A DNA stretch of 64,000 bases from an uncultured Pseudoteredinibacter sp. (GTDB lineage Bacteria > Pseudomonadota > Gammaproteobacteria > Pseudomonadales > Cellvibrionaceae): positions 372,001 to 436,000 of the forward strand of contig NZ_CANMSS010000002.1 of the NCBI RefSeq assembly GCF_947500695.1, in the 5' to 3' direction. Shown piece by piece: positions 46,271-53,809 of this stretch (its first letter is position 1; each line of letters begins with the position of its first letter). The notes under the pieces were generated by a model. The model saw nothing but the letters and a program-made list of their open reading frames with translations. It was not told the origin of the DNA and searched no databases. Both the position numbers and the translations under genes were made by a program.

Positions 46271-47176
46271 ATGAGCACTTTAAACCCCACTCAAGTCGCA
46301 CAGTACAAAGAACAGGGTTATATCTGCCCGGTGACTATTCTAAACCCAGAAGAGGCCGCCCTAAGCCGCGCCAAATTGGAAGCCATGGAAGAGCTGCAGG
46401 GCAAACCTATGGATCGCATCCAATGTAATAAAACCTATCTGTTGTACGACTGGGCCGACGAGTTGGTACACCACCCCAAAGTACTGGATGCCGTAGAGGC
46501 CTTAATTGGCCCGGATATTCTCTGCTATATGAGCAATTTATTCACCAAGGAAGCGGGCACCGGCAGCTATGTGTCTATGCACCAAGATGCCGCTTACTGG
46601 GGTGTCGATGCCGATGATGTGGTTACTGCCTGGATAGCATTAAGTCCCGCTACCGCTGAATCGGGTGTAATGAAGGTAGAGCCGGGTAGCCATACTAGTG
46701 AGCGCTCCCAAGTGAATACCTATGCCAAAGACAATCTACTGACCCGCGGCCAAGCAATCCCAGAGAACGAGCTGGAGCCTGAAAAGCAGGTATACATGGA
46801 GCTAGAGCCAGGGCAAATGTCCTTACACCACTTTATGTTGGTGCATGGCTCCGATCCGAATCAAAGCGATGATCGACGAATCGGCCTAGCGATACGCTAT
46901 GTTGCAGCCAGTGCTAAAAAGATTGGTAAGCCCGAATCTGCACTGTTAGTACGTGGGCAAAATAAGGGTAATTTCCTGCTGGAAAAGCGCACTAAAGACT
47001 TTAGCAAAGGCGCCCGCACCGTTGAGCATATTCGCGCCTTACGACGTCAGCTACACAATATTTTTGAAGCCAGCCCAGATGCCGACTGGAAAGAGCGCTT
47101 GCGACTAGGGGTCACTAAAAATGCCGCTATCGCACTAAGCTATTTCAAAGAGCTATCGGCCAAGGTTTCTGCCTGA
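46271..47176 (+). CDS. Phytanoyl-CoA dioxygenase (PhyH) family protein
   Basis: 301 residues. The Fe(II) ligands are visible as His104 and Asp106 (SMHQDAAYWG) and His192 (HHFMLVHGSDPN), with Arg203 or Arg209 placed for 2-oxoglutarate. The family includes hydroxylases of fatty acyl groups, ectoine and halogenated or chlorinated products. GGAGA lies six bases before the ATG. It is cotranscribed with the small membrane protein and lies at the end of the catabolic cluster. Substrate unknown. Confidence 0.9.
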   Translation: MSTLNPTQVAQYKEQGYICPVTILNPEEAALSRAKLEAMEELQGKPMDRIQCNKTYLLYDWADELVHHPKVLDAVEALIGPDILCYMSNLFTKEAGTGSYVSMHQDAAYWGVDADDVVTAWIALSPATAESGVMKVEPGSHTSERSQVNTYAKDNLLTRGQAIPENELEPEKQVYMELEPGQMSLHHFMLVHGSDPNQSDDRRIGLAIRYVAASAKKIGKPESALLVRGQNKGNFLLEKRTKDFSKGARTVEHIRALRRQLHNIFEASPDADWKERLRLGVTKNAAIALSYFKELSAKVSA

Positions 47177-47195
47177 GCCGCACTCCTGCATTTGG

Positions 47196-47726
47196 CTAAC
47201 TCACAAGAGCTTCTGGCTTAGCGGCCTGCTCGTTTTCAGTACGGATAGCCGGGCGCCCAGTCAGCTCAGTTTTCTTGCCATCGAAACGCTCATAAAAAGC
47301 CCGATGCGCGGCAAGAGAGCATGCATCATCCCGGTGGCCATAATCATGTATCCACTGGGTGAGCATCTCTAGATTTTTATCTTGGGATGCTTTGCTGGAG
47401 TATTTGTGGGGCTCCCAGGGGCGAGCTTGAGCATTGGCCACACAATCTTCAATAGGTAAATTTAGGAAGATCAGCTCATTGGCGTCTTCTTCTAAGAGCT
47501 CCAACAAATCTGCATAACAACCTTCAATTACCCAGCCCTCATGCTGCTCTACAAATTCAGTAATCAAGCCCATGGATTCATCCAATGGCATGCGTTTGGG
47601 GGGCAACTCGGGCAACCAAGCGACAGTATCTAGGTCCAGATAGCCCAGCCCCTCGCTAGTCGCCAAATAATTAGCTAATGTTGATTTTCCAGAACCTGAG
47701 TTTCCGGTAATGAGCACTTTTCGCAA
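47196..47726 (-). CDS. P-loop kinase-like protein
   Basis: 176 residues. Walker A is GNSGSGKSTLA (about 8-18), followed by LGYLDLDTVAWLPE, a layout typical of small adenylate-kinase-like NTPases. A possible lid region is rich in charged residues (ARPWEPHKYSSKASQDKN). The start is TTG with AGGA seven bases upstream; a GTG three codons in is the alternative. It converges on the PhyH gene with a 19-bp gap. Substrate unknown. Confidence 0.8.
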   Translation of the reverse strand: MRKVLITGNSGSGKSTLANYLATSEGLGYLDLDTVAWLPELPPKRMPLDESMGLITEFVEQHEGWVIEGCYADLLELLEEDANELIFLNLPIEDCVANAQARPWEPHKYSSKASQDKNLEMLTQWIHDYGHRDDACSLAAHRAFYERFDGKKTELTGRPAIRTENEQAAKPEALVS

Positions 47727-48032
47727 AACAATTTCCTAAGACAAATCCAGCAAGCGGCGCGAGTATATACGAGCTTATATGACGCTTTTGTGTCGCTGAG
47801 CAAGCTTTACTTCATAAGTCGCGTAGCTCAACCAATATCGCGGAGCATTCTAATACTTCAATATAAATCAGACCTGAATTTTAGGTCTGGATTAAGGTAT
47901 AGAGCGACAATTCAAACCTGTCAATTTGCCCAGACAAGACAGACTCCTGCCCAGCTTATTGATATGACAGCGAGGAACCCCTGAGCCACACAATTAGTAC
48001 ATCCTTCAGCCGTAAACACAGCTTCAAGCTAT
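47727..48032. other. Intergenic region, no gene seen
   Basis: About 306 bp without a convincing coding frame or promoter. The only clear structure is a hairpin CAGACCT-7-AGGTCTG at 47869-47889. A 64-codon frame on the plus strand lacks a ribosome site and protein-like composition. Confidence 0.5.
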
Positions 48033-48638
48033 CTAATCAACCAATTCGATATCAAAATGGTCCAGCAACCGTATGGCCTCGAAGCGGCTGAACTTTGCGC
48101 CCGATGTCGTGTTCTCACTCAAGTTAATATCGTAGTTGCTTGATTCTGTCATATCGCAGCTGCTTAGATTCGTGTGTTGAAACAAGCTCCCAGTAAAATC
48201 GCAATAACAAAGCTTGGCGTCTGTAAAATCACCATCTCTAAAATCGACATTATGCAATTTGCTGTCTTCGATGATCAATCCAGGTAAAGACACTCCATAG
48301 AATGAGCTATCGTTTAGCACTACCTGATTAAATCTAATAGGCGATTCAAACATAATTCGAGGCCAATGCACCTTGCTCCAATTCACCCCAATGATCTTAC
48401 ATAAGTTGAATGACACATCGGAAAACTTGCAAGCATCGACCCGAATCAAGCTGAGGTTGCAGCTATTAAACTCACACTCTATAAAACTGGCCCTCGAAAA
48501 GTCCGCTTCACTAAAGTTACAGTTTTTAAAAGTGCAATCATCAAACTCCTTCCCTTCTAAACTGATTCCAGAAAAATCTTGATCTGAAAAGGTTTTAGAT
48601 AAGAAGGTGCTTTCCTTTGAAAATTCCTCTACCGTCAT
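48033..48638 (-). CDS. Pentapeptide repeat protein
   Basis: 201 residues built from A(D/N)xxx/FxxCx-type pentapeptides (FDDCTFKNCNFSEADFSRAS; LCYCDFTGSLFQHTNLSSCD), forming a right-handed quadrilateral beta-helix with a short break near the middle. Size and layout resemble the Qnr/McbG group, which mimics DNA and shields gyrase. That function is not established for this protein, and many pentapeptide proteins have none known. A GAG-type ribosome site precedes the ATG. Confidence 0.87.
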   Translation of the reverse strand: MTVEEFSKESTFLSKTFSDQDFSGISLEGKEFDDCTFKNCNFSEADFSRASFIECEFNSCNLSLIRVDACKFSDVSFNLCKIIGVNWSKVHWPRIMFESPIRFNQVVLNDSSFYGVSLPGLIIEDSKLHNVDFRDGDFTDAKLCYCDFTGSLFQHTNLSSCDMTESSNYDINLSENTTSGAKFSRFEAIRLLDHFDIELVD

Positions 48639-48696
48639 TACAACTTACTCTTTTTAAAGTAGGCACAGCCCTTATTGTACCGCTTATAGCCATACA

Positions 48697-49194
48697 TTAA
48701 CTACGCCCCTCAACCAGCAAGCTAAAGCTCTCTTCGAGGGAAGGTTCTTCAAAGAAGGAGTGCATTTTCCAGAACATATCTTCTGTATCTGTTTCAACTC
48801 GCTCAGGCTGAGCTTTACGGCGAGTAGCCAACTGATCTAGACAGTGCTGATCGGAGCGAGCCAGATAGAAGAGTTGATGCGGCGCAGCGATCTCTGCAAA
48901 GATACTCCGAAACCAATTGCGTTGATTTACAGTATTTGCCGGAAAATCCAGTACAACATCGCTTCCTGTAGTCAATATAGATTGCACTAGCTCTTTCACT
49001 ATAGGCTTCAGGCGTGTTGAATACTCAATGTAGCTCGATAAACAACGCACCTGAGCAGGGTATAATTTTTCCAGCCATAGATCTTCCGATATAAGCACCG
49101 CTTGGCATTGCTCTGCGATTTGTTTAGCTCGTGTAGATTTCCCTGCCGCCATCTTTCCACAGAAAAAACTCAGAGTACCTATTTGTTTAGCCAT
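48697..49194 (-). CDS. AAA/zeta-toxin-like ATP-binding kinase
   Basis: 165 residues. Walker A lies in CGKMAAGKSTRAKQ near the N-terminus, then VLISEDLWLEKLYP, VVLDFPANTVNQRNW and a late Arg-rich ATRRKAQPERV, as in small kinases of the zeta-toxin/chloramphenicol phosphotransferase type. I place the start at 49194, where a GGAGG lies five bases upstream; the frame extends twelve codons further without a ribosome site. The 5' region carries an attenuator-like leader (49229-49374), which is unexpected for this kind of gene. Substrate unknown. Confidence 0.82.
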   Translation of the reverse strand: MAKQIGTLSFFCGKMAAGKSTRAKQIAEQCQAVLISEDLWLEKLYPAQVRCLSSYIEYSTRLKPIVKELVQSILTTGSDVVLDFPANTVNQRNWFRSIFAEIAAPHQLFYLARSDQHCLDQLATRRKAQPERVETDTEDMFWKMHSFFEEPSLEESFSLLVEGRS

Positions 49195-49228
49195 ATTGCC
49201 TCCGTATATAAACCCAGGAGGCAGAAAC

Positions 49229-49254
49229 AAAAAACCCGCCTCTTGGGCGGGTTT
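49229..49254 (-). terminator. Terminator hairpin in the leader of the kinase-like gene
   Basis: Read on the minus strand: AAACCCGCC, a short loop, GGCGGGTTT followed by a further T run and TG. It lies 17 bases after the stop of a 22-codon leader frame and 35 bases before the kinase start, which fits an attenuator rather than the end of a gene, since no larger gene ends here. Confidence 0.8.
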
Positions 49255-49270
49255 AAGAATTAGTTATGCA

Positions 49271-49339
49271 CTAGCCAACCCACCATTGATTGATAATGAT
49301 GGTAATAATGACGGCTTGAGTGCTAAGTATTTTGTTCAT
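49271..49339 (-). CDS. Leader peptide (22 aa, Ile/Trp-rich), attenuator type
   Basis: The 22-codon frame begins MNKILSTQAV, continues with five Ile in six residues (IITIII) and ends NQWWVG-stop. A consensus -35 (TTGACA, 49374-49369) and a possible -10 (CAATAT) 17 bp on would start transcription at or next to the ATG, so the peptide might be translated from a leaderless message; no ribosome site is visible. A terminator follows. This is the arrangement of amino-acid-biosynthesis leaders (ilv or trp type), yet the downstream gene is a P-loop kinase. Confidence 0.6.
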   Translation of the reverse strand: MNKILSTQAVIITIIINQWWVG

Positions 49340-49345
49340 AGGTGG

Positions 49346-49374
49346 ATATTGGTTGAGTATTGAGCAGTTGTCAA
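49346..49374 (-). promoter_or_regulatory. Promoter of the attenuator leader
   Basis: TTGACA at 49374-49369 and CAATAT at 49351-49346 on the minus strand, separated by 17 bp. The -35 matches consensus; the -10 matches at three of six positions. Confidence 0.45.
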
Positions 49375-49500
49375 GCATCTGTATGCGCCAGCCTTAATCG
49401 CTAATTCTGCACGAGAATATCAATTACTCATTCCAGCATAGGCTTCACACCCAGTTGTTAAAAGCAATCGCCAAAGACAAAGGTAGGTGCCTTCCTGGTT

Positions 49501-49806
49501 TTACCAAGTAAGCTGTATACACTGGTTCCCGTTTACACCAGCTGCACCTACTATTGGGAAAACTAACATCACCATAATAATAATTGAACCAAGGAAAATG
49601 TATCGAATAAAGTTACCAGGGTGACGGTAAGCATTTTTATTGAAAGCATGCACAACCCAAGGAAATACCCAGTTGTTATACTCTTCTTTTAACAGAAATT
49701 GCAACCAGATAAAGCTAATGGTAAAGGTTATAAAAGCGGTACAAAATGAGTACACAATTACCAATTCATAAACTCCACACTGAGAAATATTAGCGCTAAA
49801 ACCCAT
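49501..49806 (-). CDS. Small two-helix membrane protein of unknown function
   Basis: 101 residues with two clear hydrophobic segments (LVIVYSFCTAFITFTISFIWLQFLL and FIRYIFLGSIIIMVMLVFPIVGAAG) joined by a basic loop. AGGAAAGGA lies directly upstream of the ATG, which supports it as a real gene. Not recognised. It is upstream of the attenuator leader on the same strand, with no obvious terminator of its own. Confidence 0.6.
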   Translation of the reverse strand: MGFSANISQCGVYELVIVYSFCTAFITFTISFIWLQFLLKEEYNNWVFPWVVHAFNKNAYRHPGNFIRYIFLGSIIIMVMLVFPIVGAAGVNGNQCIQLTW

Positions 49807-50080
49807 TTTCCTTTCCTGTACATCAGTAACCTGAAGAAGAGCTACTAACTTCTATCCATTATTATTAATAGACCCGAGCCACAGTTTACGCCATCACTAT
49901 AAGGTATACACATCCCTAATGGATCAGTATTAGCGTATCGCGTTATGGCTCTACCTACGAGAATCAACTCTTAACAACCCCCAAATGAACCCTGCGACTA
50001 CCCGTTAGAAAATTATTCGAAAATCATTTCCTGTTTCAGGAGAAGCCCGCTTTGCCGAAAAGTAGCCGCAGTCTCGGATA

Positions 50081-50530
50081 TTACCTCTTAAGCTTAGCCA
50101 AATACTTATCCAACTGATTGGCAAAAGCCTGCTTTTCTTTTGGCCCCAAAGGTGGCGGGCCACCACTTTGGATACCACTGGCTCGCATGGTGTCCATAAA
50201 GTCGCGCATATTTAGTCGAGCACCAATATTGGCTTTGCTGTACGGCTCACCACGCGGGCTTAACGCCTTTGCGCCTTTTTCGATAACTTCGGCGGCTAGA
50301 GGGATATCAGAGGTAATTACAAGATCGCCTTCAACACAGCGTTGTACGATTTCATTATCGGCAACATCAAAACCGTGAGATACCTGAACACTGCTAAGAA
50401 ACTTAGATTTAGGTACAGGGATATATTGATTGGCGATTAAGCAGCAATCAGTTTCTGAGCGATTCGCAGCCCTGAATAAAATCTCTTTAATGGCTACCGG
50501 ACAAGCGTCGGCGTCTACCCATATTGTCAT
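50081..50530 (-). CDS. yaiI: YaiI/YqxD family protein (UPF0178)
   Basis: 149 residues, the normal family length. Conserved stretches are [16 protein letters not shown] at the start, [48 protein letters not shown] and FANQLDKYL at the end. The family has a PIN/NYN-like fold with a cluster of acidic residues, suggesting a nuclease, but no activity is established. It follows a VOC gene by eight bases and is the last gene of a three-gene operon. Confidence 0.92.
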   Translation of the reverse strand: MTIWVDADACPVAIKEILFRAANRSETDCCLIANQYIPVPKSKFLSSVQVSHGFDVADNEIVQRCVEGDLVITSDIPLAAEVIEKGAKALSPRGEPYSKANIGARLNMRDFMDTMRASGIQSGGPPPLGPKEKQAFANQLDKYLAKLKR

Positions 50531-50538
50531 AGTCTTTC

Positions 50539-50919
50539 CTAATCTGTTGGTAATTCGCCCGATTGCTTTATTTCAAAGCGATTACCCTCTGGGTCAAGAT
50601 AGTAGATCCAGCGATGCCCACCATATTGACCTAATTCTGAATCGGCTTTATAGCCCATCGATTGCATACGCTCAATGGCGATATGTATATCATCGACTTC
50701 AAAGGCTAAAACCATTGATTGCTGTTCAGTTGTTTTACGTTGCCCGCTAGCCTTGCCACCATCAAATATCTCAAAGCAGTCGCCATTCTCAGTCTGCATT
50801 ATGGCGCAATCATCGCGGTAACTTCTCAAGGACAAGCCCAGAGCCTGCTGATAAAAATCGCTAAGCTTTTTTACATCTTCTGCAAACAAACCGACCCAAG
50901 ATATCGCCAGTGATTTCAT
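50539..50919 (-). CDS. VOC (glyoxalase/bleomycin resistance) family protein
   Basis: 126 residues with the single VOC module duplicated as beta-alpha-beta-beta-beta halves: [25 protein letters not shown], then [18 protein letters not shown] and the C-terminal [17 protein letters not shown], in which the Glu is a typical metal ligand. It probably acts as a dimeric metal-dependent lyase, isomerase or binding protein. It is the middle gene of an operon with a SnoaL-like gene and yaiI. Confidence 0.85.
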   Translation of the reverse strand: MKSLAISWVGLFAEDVKKLSDFYQQALGLSLRSYRDDCAIMQTENGDCFEIFDGGKASGQRKTTEQQSMVLAFEVDDIHIAIERMQSMGYKADSELGQYGGHRWIYYLDPEGNRFEIKQSGELPTD

Positions 50920-50948
50920 GTTTTATATCTCTTTTTCTCTTTATTGTT

Positions 50949-51509
50949 CTATTTTTTCTTAACTAATAACTTAGCCTCTAAGGCTTCAACCGCTTCATGT
51001 GCCGGGCTATTACTGAGCAGTTCGCTCAGTGAAAGGTAAGGGTAGGGCAGTGCCTCGGTCCACGTTAAGAAGGGCTCTTTTGTTCCTTCATCTAAAACAC
51101 TCATCACATCAATGATAATTTCCAAACGATCAGCCAATAGGTGCGGCCCTGAGCTTGAAAACTCCCAGTGATAATCGCCATAGCCAAAGCGTACTTTGCC
51201 GGTGGCCTTTTCCGTCATAATAACCAGCCAACCGCAGCTCAGGCTCTGGTCTGCCTCTCGCAGGGTATCAGTGATGCAGTAGGTATAGATATTCTCATAT
51301 TGCTTATTAAAATCGCTCACCAATAGCTGGGTGATAGCCGCTAAGCCCCGAGTGTTTGACGGGAAGCTTATGTTCTCGCTCTTCACCCGCATACTCAACG
51401 TCGCATGCGGCGCGAAGGCCTGCTTTAATAAATTGGGCTTGTTGTGATCCTTGCCCTGTATATATCGGCTAATGGCCTTTTTCATAGAAGCATTCATTGA
51501 ATTAGTCAT
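50949..51509 (-). CDS. SnoaL/NTF2-like protein of unknown function
   Basis: 186 residues. The early helices (AISRYIQGKDHNKPNLLKQAFAPHATLSM) followed by strands that end GDYHWEF and LLADRLEIIID follow the layout of SnoaL-like/nuclear transport factor 2 fold proteins, which range from cyclases to simple ligand binders. No catalytic set can be assigned. The start is the first ATG, with an AGAG site six bases upstream; it is the first gene of the three-gene operon. Confidence 0.6.
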   Translation of the reverse strand: MTNSMNASMKKAISRYIQGKDHNKPNLLKQAFAPHATLSMRVKSENISFPSNTRGLAAITQLLVSDFNKQYENIYTYCITDTLREADQSLSCGWLVIMTEKATGKVRFGYGDYHWEFSSSGPHLLADRLEIIIDVMSVLDEGTKEPFLTWTEALPYPYLSLSELLSNSPAHEAVEALEAKLLVKKK

Positions 51510-51662
51510 TGTGCTCTTAGCCTTGACAACTTTACATAGTCCTCATGCACTTCTCACTCTGTATTGAGCCTGCTCTATTTGAGATACTGCCTAGCTCTCA
51601 TCACTGCAGCGCCTTTGATATAGATCGGTGTAAAAGGCGATTGTAAAGCTAAGGATTAGAAA

Positions 51663-53141
51663 ATGAAAAAACTATTGACGCTTCTGGCGGTAATAATACT
51701 GGGCGTACTCTCCCTGACCATAGTACGTACTTGGCTTCACCAAGCCGATTCGCAAGACCAGCTTCCTGAGCAGTCAGCAGCGGCCACAGCAGAACTAGAT
51801 AGTGCGCAGCTCGATATAGAGGCTATTTCCCAACGTCTTTCCGAAGCTATCCAGATAAAGACGATTTCTTATTCTAGGGAACATAAGCCCGGCCCTGAGT
51901 TCAATGAGTTTATTAGCTGGCTCAAGCTTAACTACGCCGAGGTTTTTGCACAGCTAGAGCTAACGGTCCTTAACGACTACACCCTATTACTGCGCTGGGA
52001 AGGCCAGAGCACCAACTCGCCCGTGCTCTTATCAGCGCATTATGATGTGGTTCCAGTGATTCCCGGTACCGCTAAACTCTGGCAGCAACCGCCTTTTAGT
52101 GGGCATGTCGATAGCACCCACATCTGGGGTCGTGGCGCATTGGACGACAAAAGCGCCGTAATCGCTTTATTGGAAGCAACCAGCTTGATGTTAAAACAAG
52201 GTATCTCGCCCAAGCGTACTGTGTACCTAGCTTTTACCCACGATGAAGAGATAGGCAGTGAAAAAGGCTCAAAAGCCATCGCTGAATATTTACAGACAAA
52301 TAATATCAAACTGGCCTGGAGCTTAGATGAAGGCTCCTTCGTATTGAGCGATATGATCGATGGCATGCCCATGCCAGTGGCCAGCATTAACGTTGCCGAA
52401 AAAGGTTATTTAAATATTGAGCTTTCTGTACAAGGGGAGGGTGGCCACAGCTCAGTTCCACCTAAACAAACCGCGATTGGCGTTCTATCTCAGGCCGTAA
52501 GCCGTGTACAAAATGCTCCAATGGAAGGTGGCCTAGAAGGTGTAAGCGCCGAAATGTTTGATGTGCTGTCACGCTATATGCCCTTTAGACAGCGATTCTT
52601 TTTTGCCAACCGCTGGTTATTTAATAGCGCTCTAGAAAAGCAGATGAGCGAAATCTCTTTTGCCAATGCCATGCTGCGCACAACCACCGCACCGACTATG
52701 ATCAGCGGCGGAGTAAAAGAAAACGTCTTGCCTATTTACACATCGGCGAATATTAATTTTCGACTGCACCCCCGTGATAGCGTAGAAAATGTAGTTGATC
52801 ATGTAGAAAAGGTCATCGATGACCCAAGGGTCAAGATACAGAGCAAAGAAGCTCAGGAAGCATCACCCGTAGCCAGCACCCAAAGCGAAGGTTTTAAACT
52901 GCTTGCGAATGCCAGTAGAGAAAACTTCGGCGACGTTATTGTTACCCCTAGCATTACCGTAGGCGGCACCGACAGCAAATACTACCAACTAGTTGCAAAA
53001 GACAGCTTTCGCTTTAATCCTATGGTTATCGGTAAAGAAGATATCAGCGGCTTCCATGGAAATAACGAACGAATTAGCATCGAGAATATGAGATTGGCGG
53101 TATTATTTTACGCTCGATTAATTCAATCACTCGAACCGTAA
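51663..53141 (+). CDS. Membrane-anchored M20 family peptidase
   Basis: 492 residues. An N-terminal membrane anchor or signal (about 3-20) is followed by a metal-dependent M20 hydrolase: His126 and Asp128 in SAHYDVVP, Asp161 in WGRGALDDKSA, Glu195-Glu196 in FTHDEEIGSEKG, and a late FHGNNERIS. A dimerisation lid occupies about 245-390. Length and order match carboxypeptidase S/PM20D1-type members, which hydrolyse or condense N-acyl amino acids or dipeptides. AGGA lies eight bases before the ATG. Likely periplasmic side of the inner membrane. Confidence 0.92.
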   Translation: MKKLLTLLAVIILGVLSLTIVRTWLHQADSQDQLPEQSAAATAELDSAQLDIEAISQRLSEAIQIKTISYSREHKPGPEFNEFISWLKLNYAEVFAQLELTVLNDYTLLLRWEGQSTNSPVLLSAHYDVVPVIPGTAKLWQQPPFSGHVDSTHIWGRGALDDKSAVIALLEATSLMLKQGISPKRTVYLAFTHDEEIGSEKGSKAIAEYLQTNNIKLAWSLDEGSFVLSDMIDGMPMPVASINVAEKGYLNIELSVQGEGGHSSVPPKQTAIGVLSQAVSRVQNAPMEGGLEGVSAEMFDVLSRYMPFRQRFFFANRWLFNSALEKQMSEISFANAMLRTTTAPTMISGGVKENVLPIYTSANINFRLHPRDSVENVVDHVEKVIDDPRVKIQSKEAQEASPVASTQSEGFKLLANASRENFGDVIVTPSITVGGTDSKYYQLVAKDSFRFNPMVIGKEDISGFHGNNERISIENMRLAVLFYARLIQSLEP

Positions 53142-53178
53142 AAAGTAACCACAAATAATATCCCTACGTTTAAATCGA

Positions 53179-53210
53179 TAGTCGCCGCTGTGAATGCTTA
53201 GCGGCGACTA
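53179..53210. terminator. Bidirectional hairpin between convergent genes
   Basis: Perfect 11-bp stem TAGTCGCCGCT / AGCGGCGACTA with a 10-base loop lies 37 bp after the M20 stop codon and overlaps the last codons of the minus-strand membrane-protein gene. Confidence 0.6.
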
Positions 53211-53800
53211 CTGATAGAACTCCAAAACCCTAGCGCTGCATAAACCGCTAGCAGAGCACTTAAAAGAGAGATCGGCGGAAAATAGGCCGGCCACTTTTCA
53301 GGGCTCGCCCAAGAGCTGCACATGGGCAGAAAATGCCCCAATAAGGCCAAAGAAGCCAACATCTTAATCAGGTTGTTTAAGCGCTCTGACTGTAAGCGAT
53401 AGAACGCATAGCTACCCAATGCACCCGCAAGCAACATGATGTTACCTAGTAAATTGAGTTTTGCGCCATCATAGAACTTCGAAAAATACGCAGGGTTCAG
53501 TAATCCAATAGAAAGCAAGACATGCAAAATCAAAGCATGCCACGCCCAACGGCCCCAGATAGCTGATTGCTTCGCTTCATATTTAGAATAAAGCTCATCG
53601 CTAGAAATAGTATTTAACAAGCTGATTCTTTTAAGGCGCCAAGAATAATAAGCTGAGGCCGCCATGCCGGCAGCCACAAAAAAGCTAACACTTTTATTAA
53701 CAATAAAAACAGGCCACTGCTCTATAGCGACGTCACCAAACACAATATAGCGCAAGGTGGCGTAGCTTAAGCATATCAATAGAACAACAACAGGCTTCAT
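53198..53800 (-). CDS. Polytopic membrane protein of unknown function
   Basis: 200 residues with about six hydrophobic segments (VVVLLICLSYATLRYIVF; FFVAAGMAASAYY; ALILHVLLSIGLL; LLGNIMLLAGALGSYAFY; LASLALLGHFLPM; LLSALLAVYAALGFW). Not recognised. It starts nine bases after the cytochrome c/PQQ gene without a clear ribosome site of its own, so it is probably translationally coupled and the last gene of the oxidation operon. A quinone- or electron-transfer role is possible but unsupported; no haem-binding motif is seen. Confidence 0.7.
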   Translation of the reverse strand: MKPVVVLLICLSYATLRYIVFGDVAIEQWPVFIVNKSVSFFVAAGMAASAYYSWRLKRISLLNTISSDELYSKYEAKQSAIWGRWAWHALILHVLLSIGLLNPAYFSKFYDGAKLNLLGNIMLLAGALGSYAFYRLQSERLNNLIKMLASLALLGHFLPMCSSWASPEKWPAYFPPISLLSALLAVYAALGFWSSISSRR

Positions 53801-53809
53801 AGTCAGTGC

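Noticed and set aside
47790..47984. 64-codon plus-strand frame in the 47.7-48.0 kb gap
   Set aside because: No ribosome site and no protein-like pattern; the gap holds only a small hairpin.
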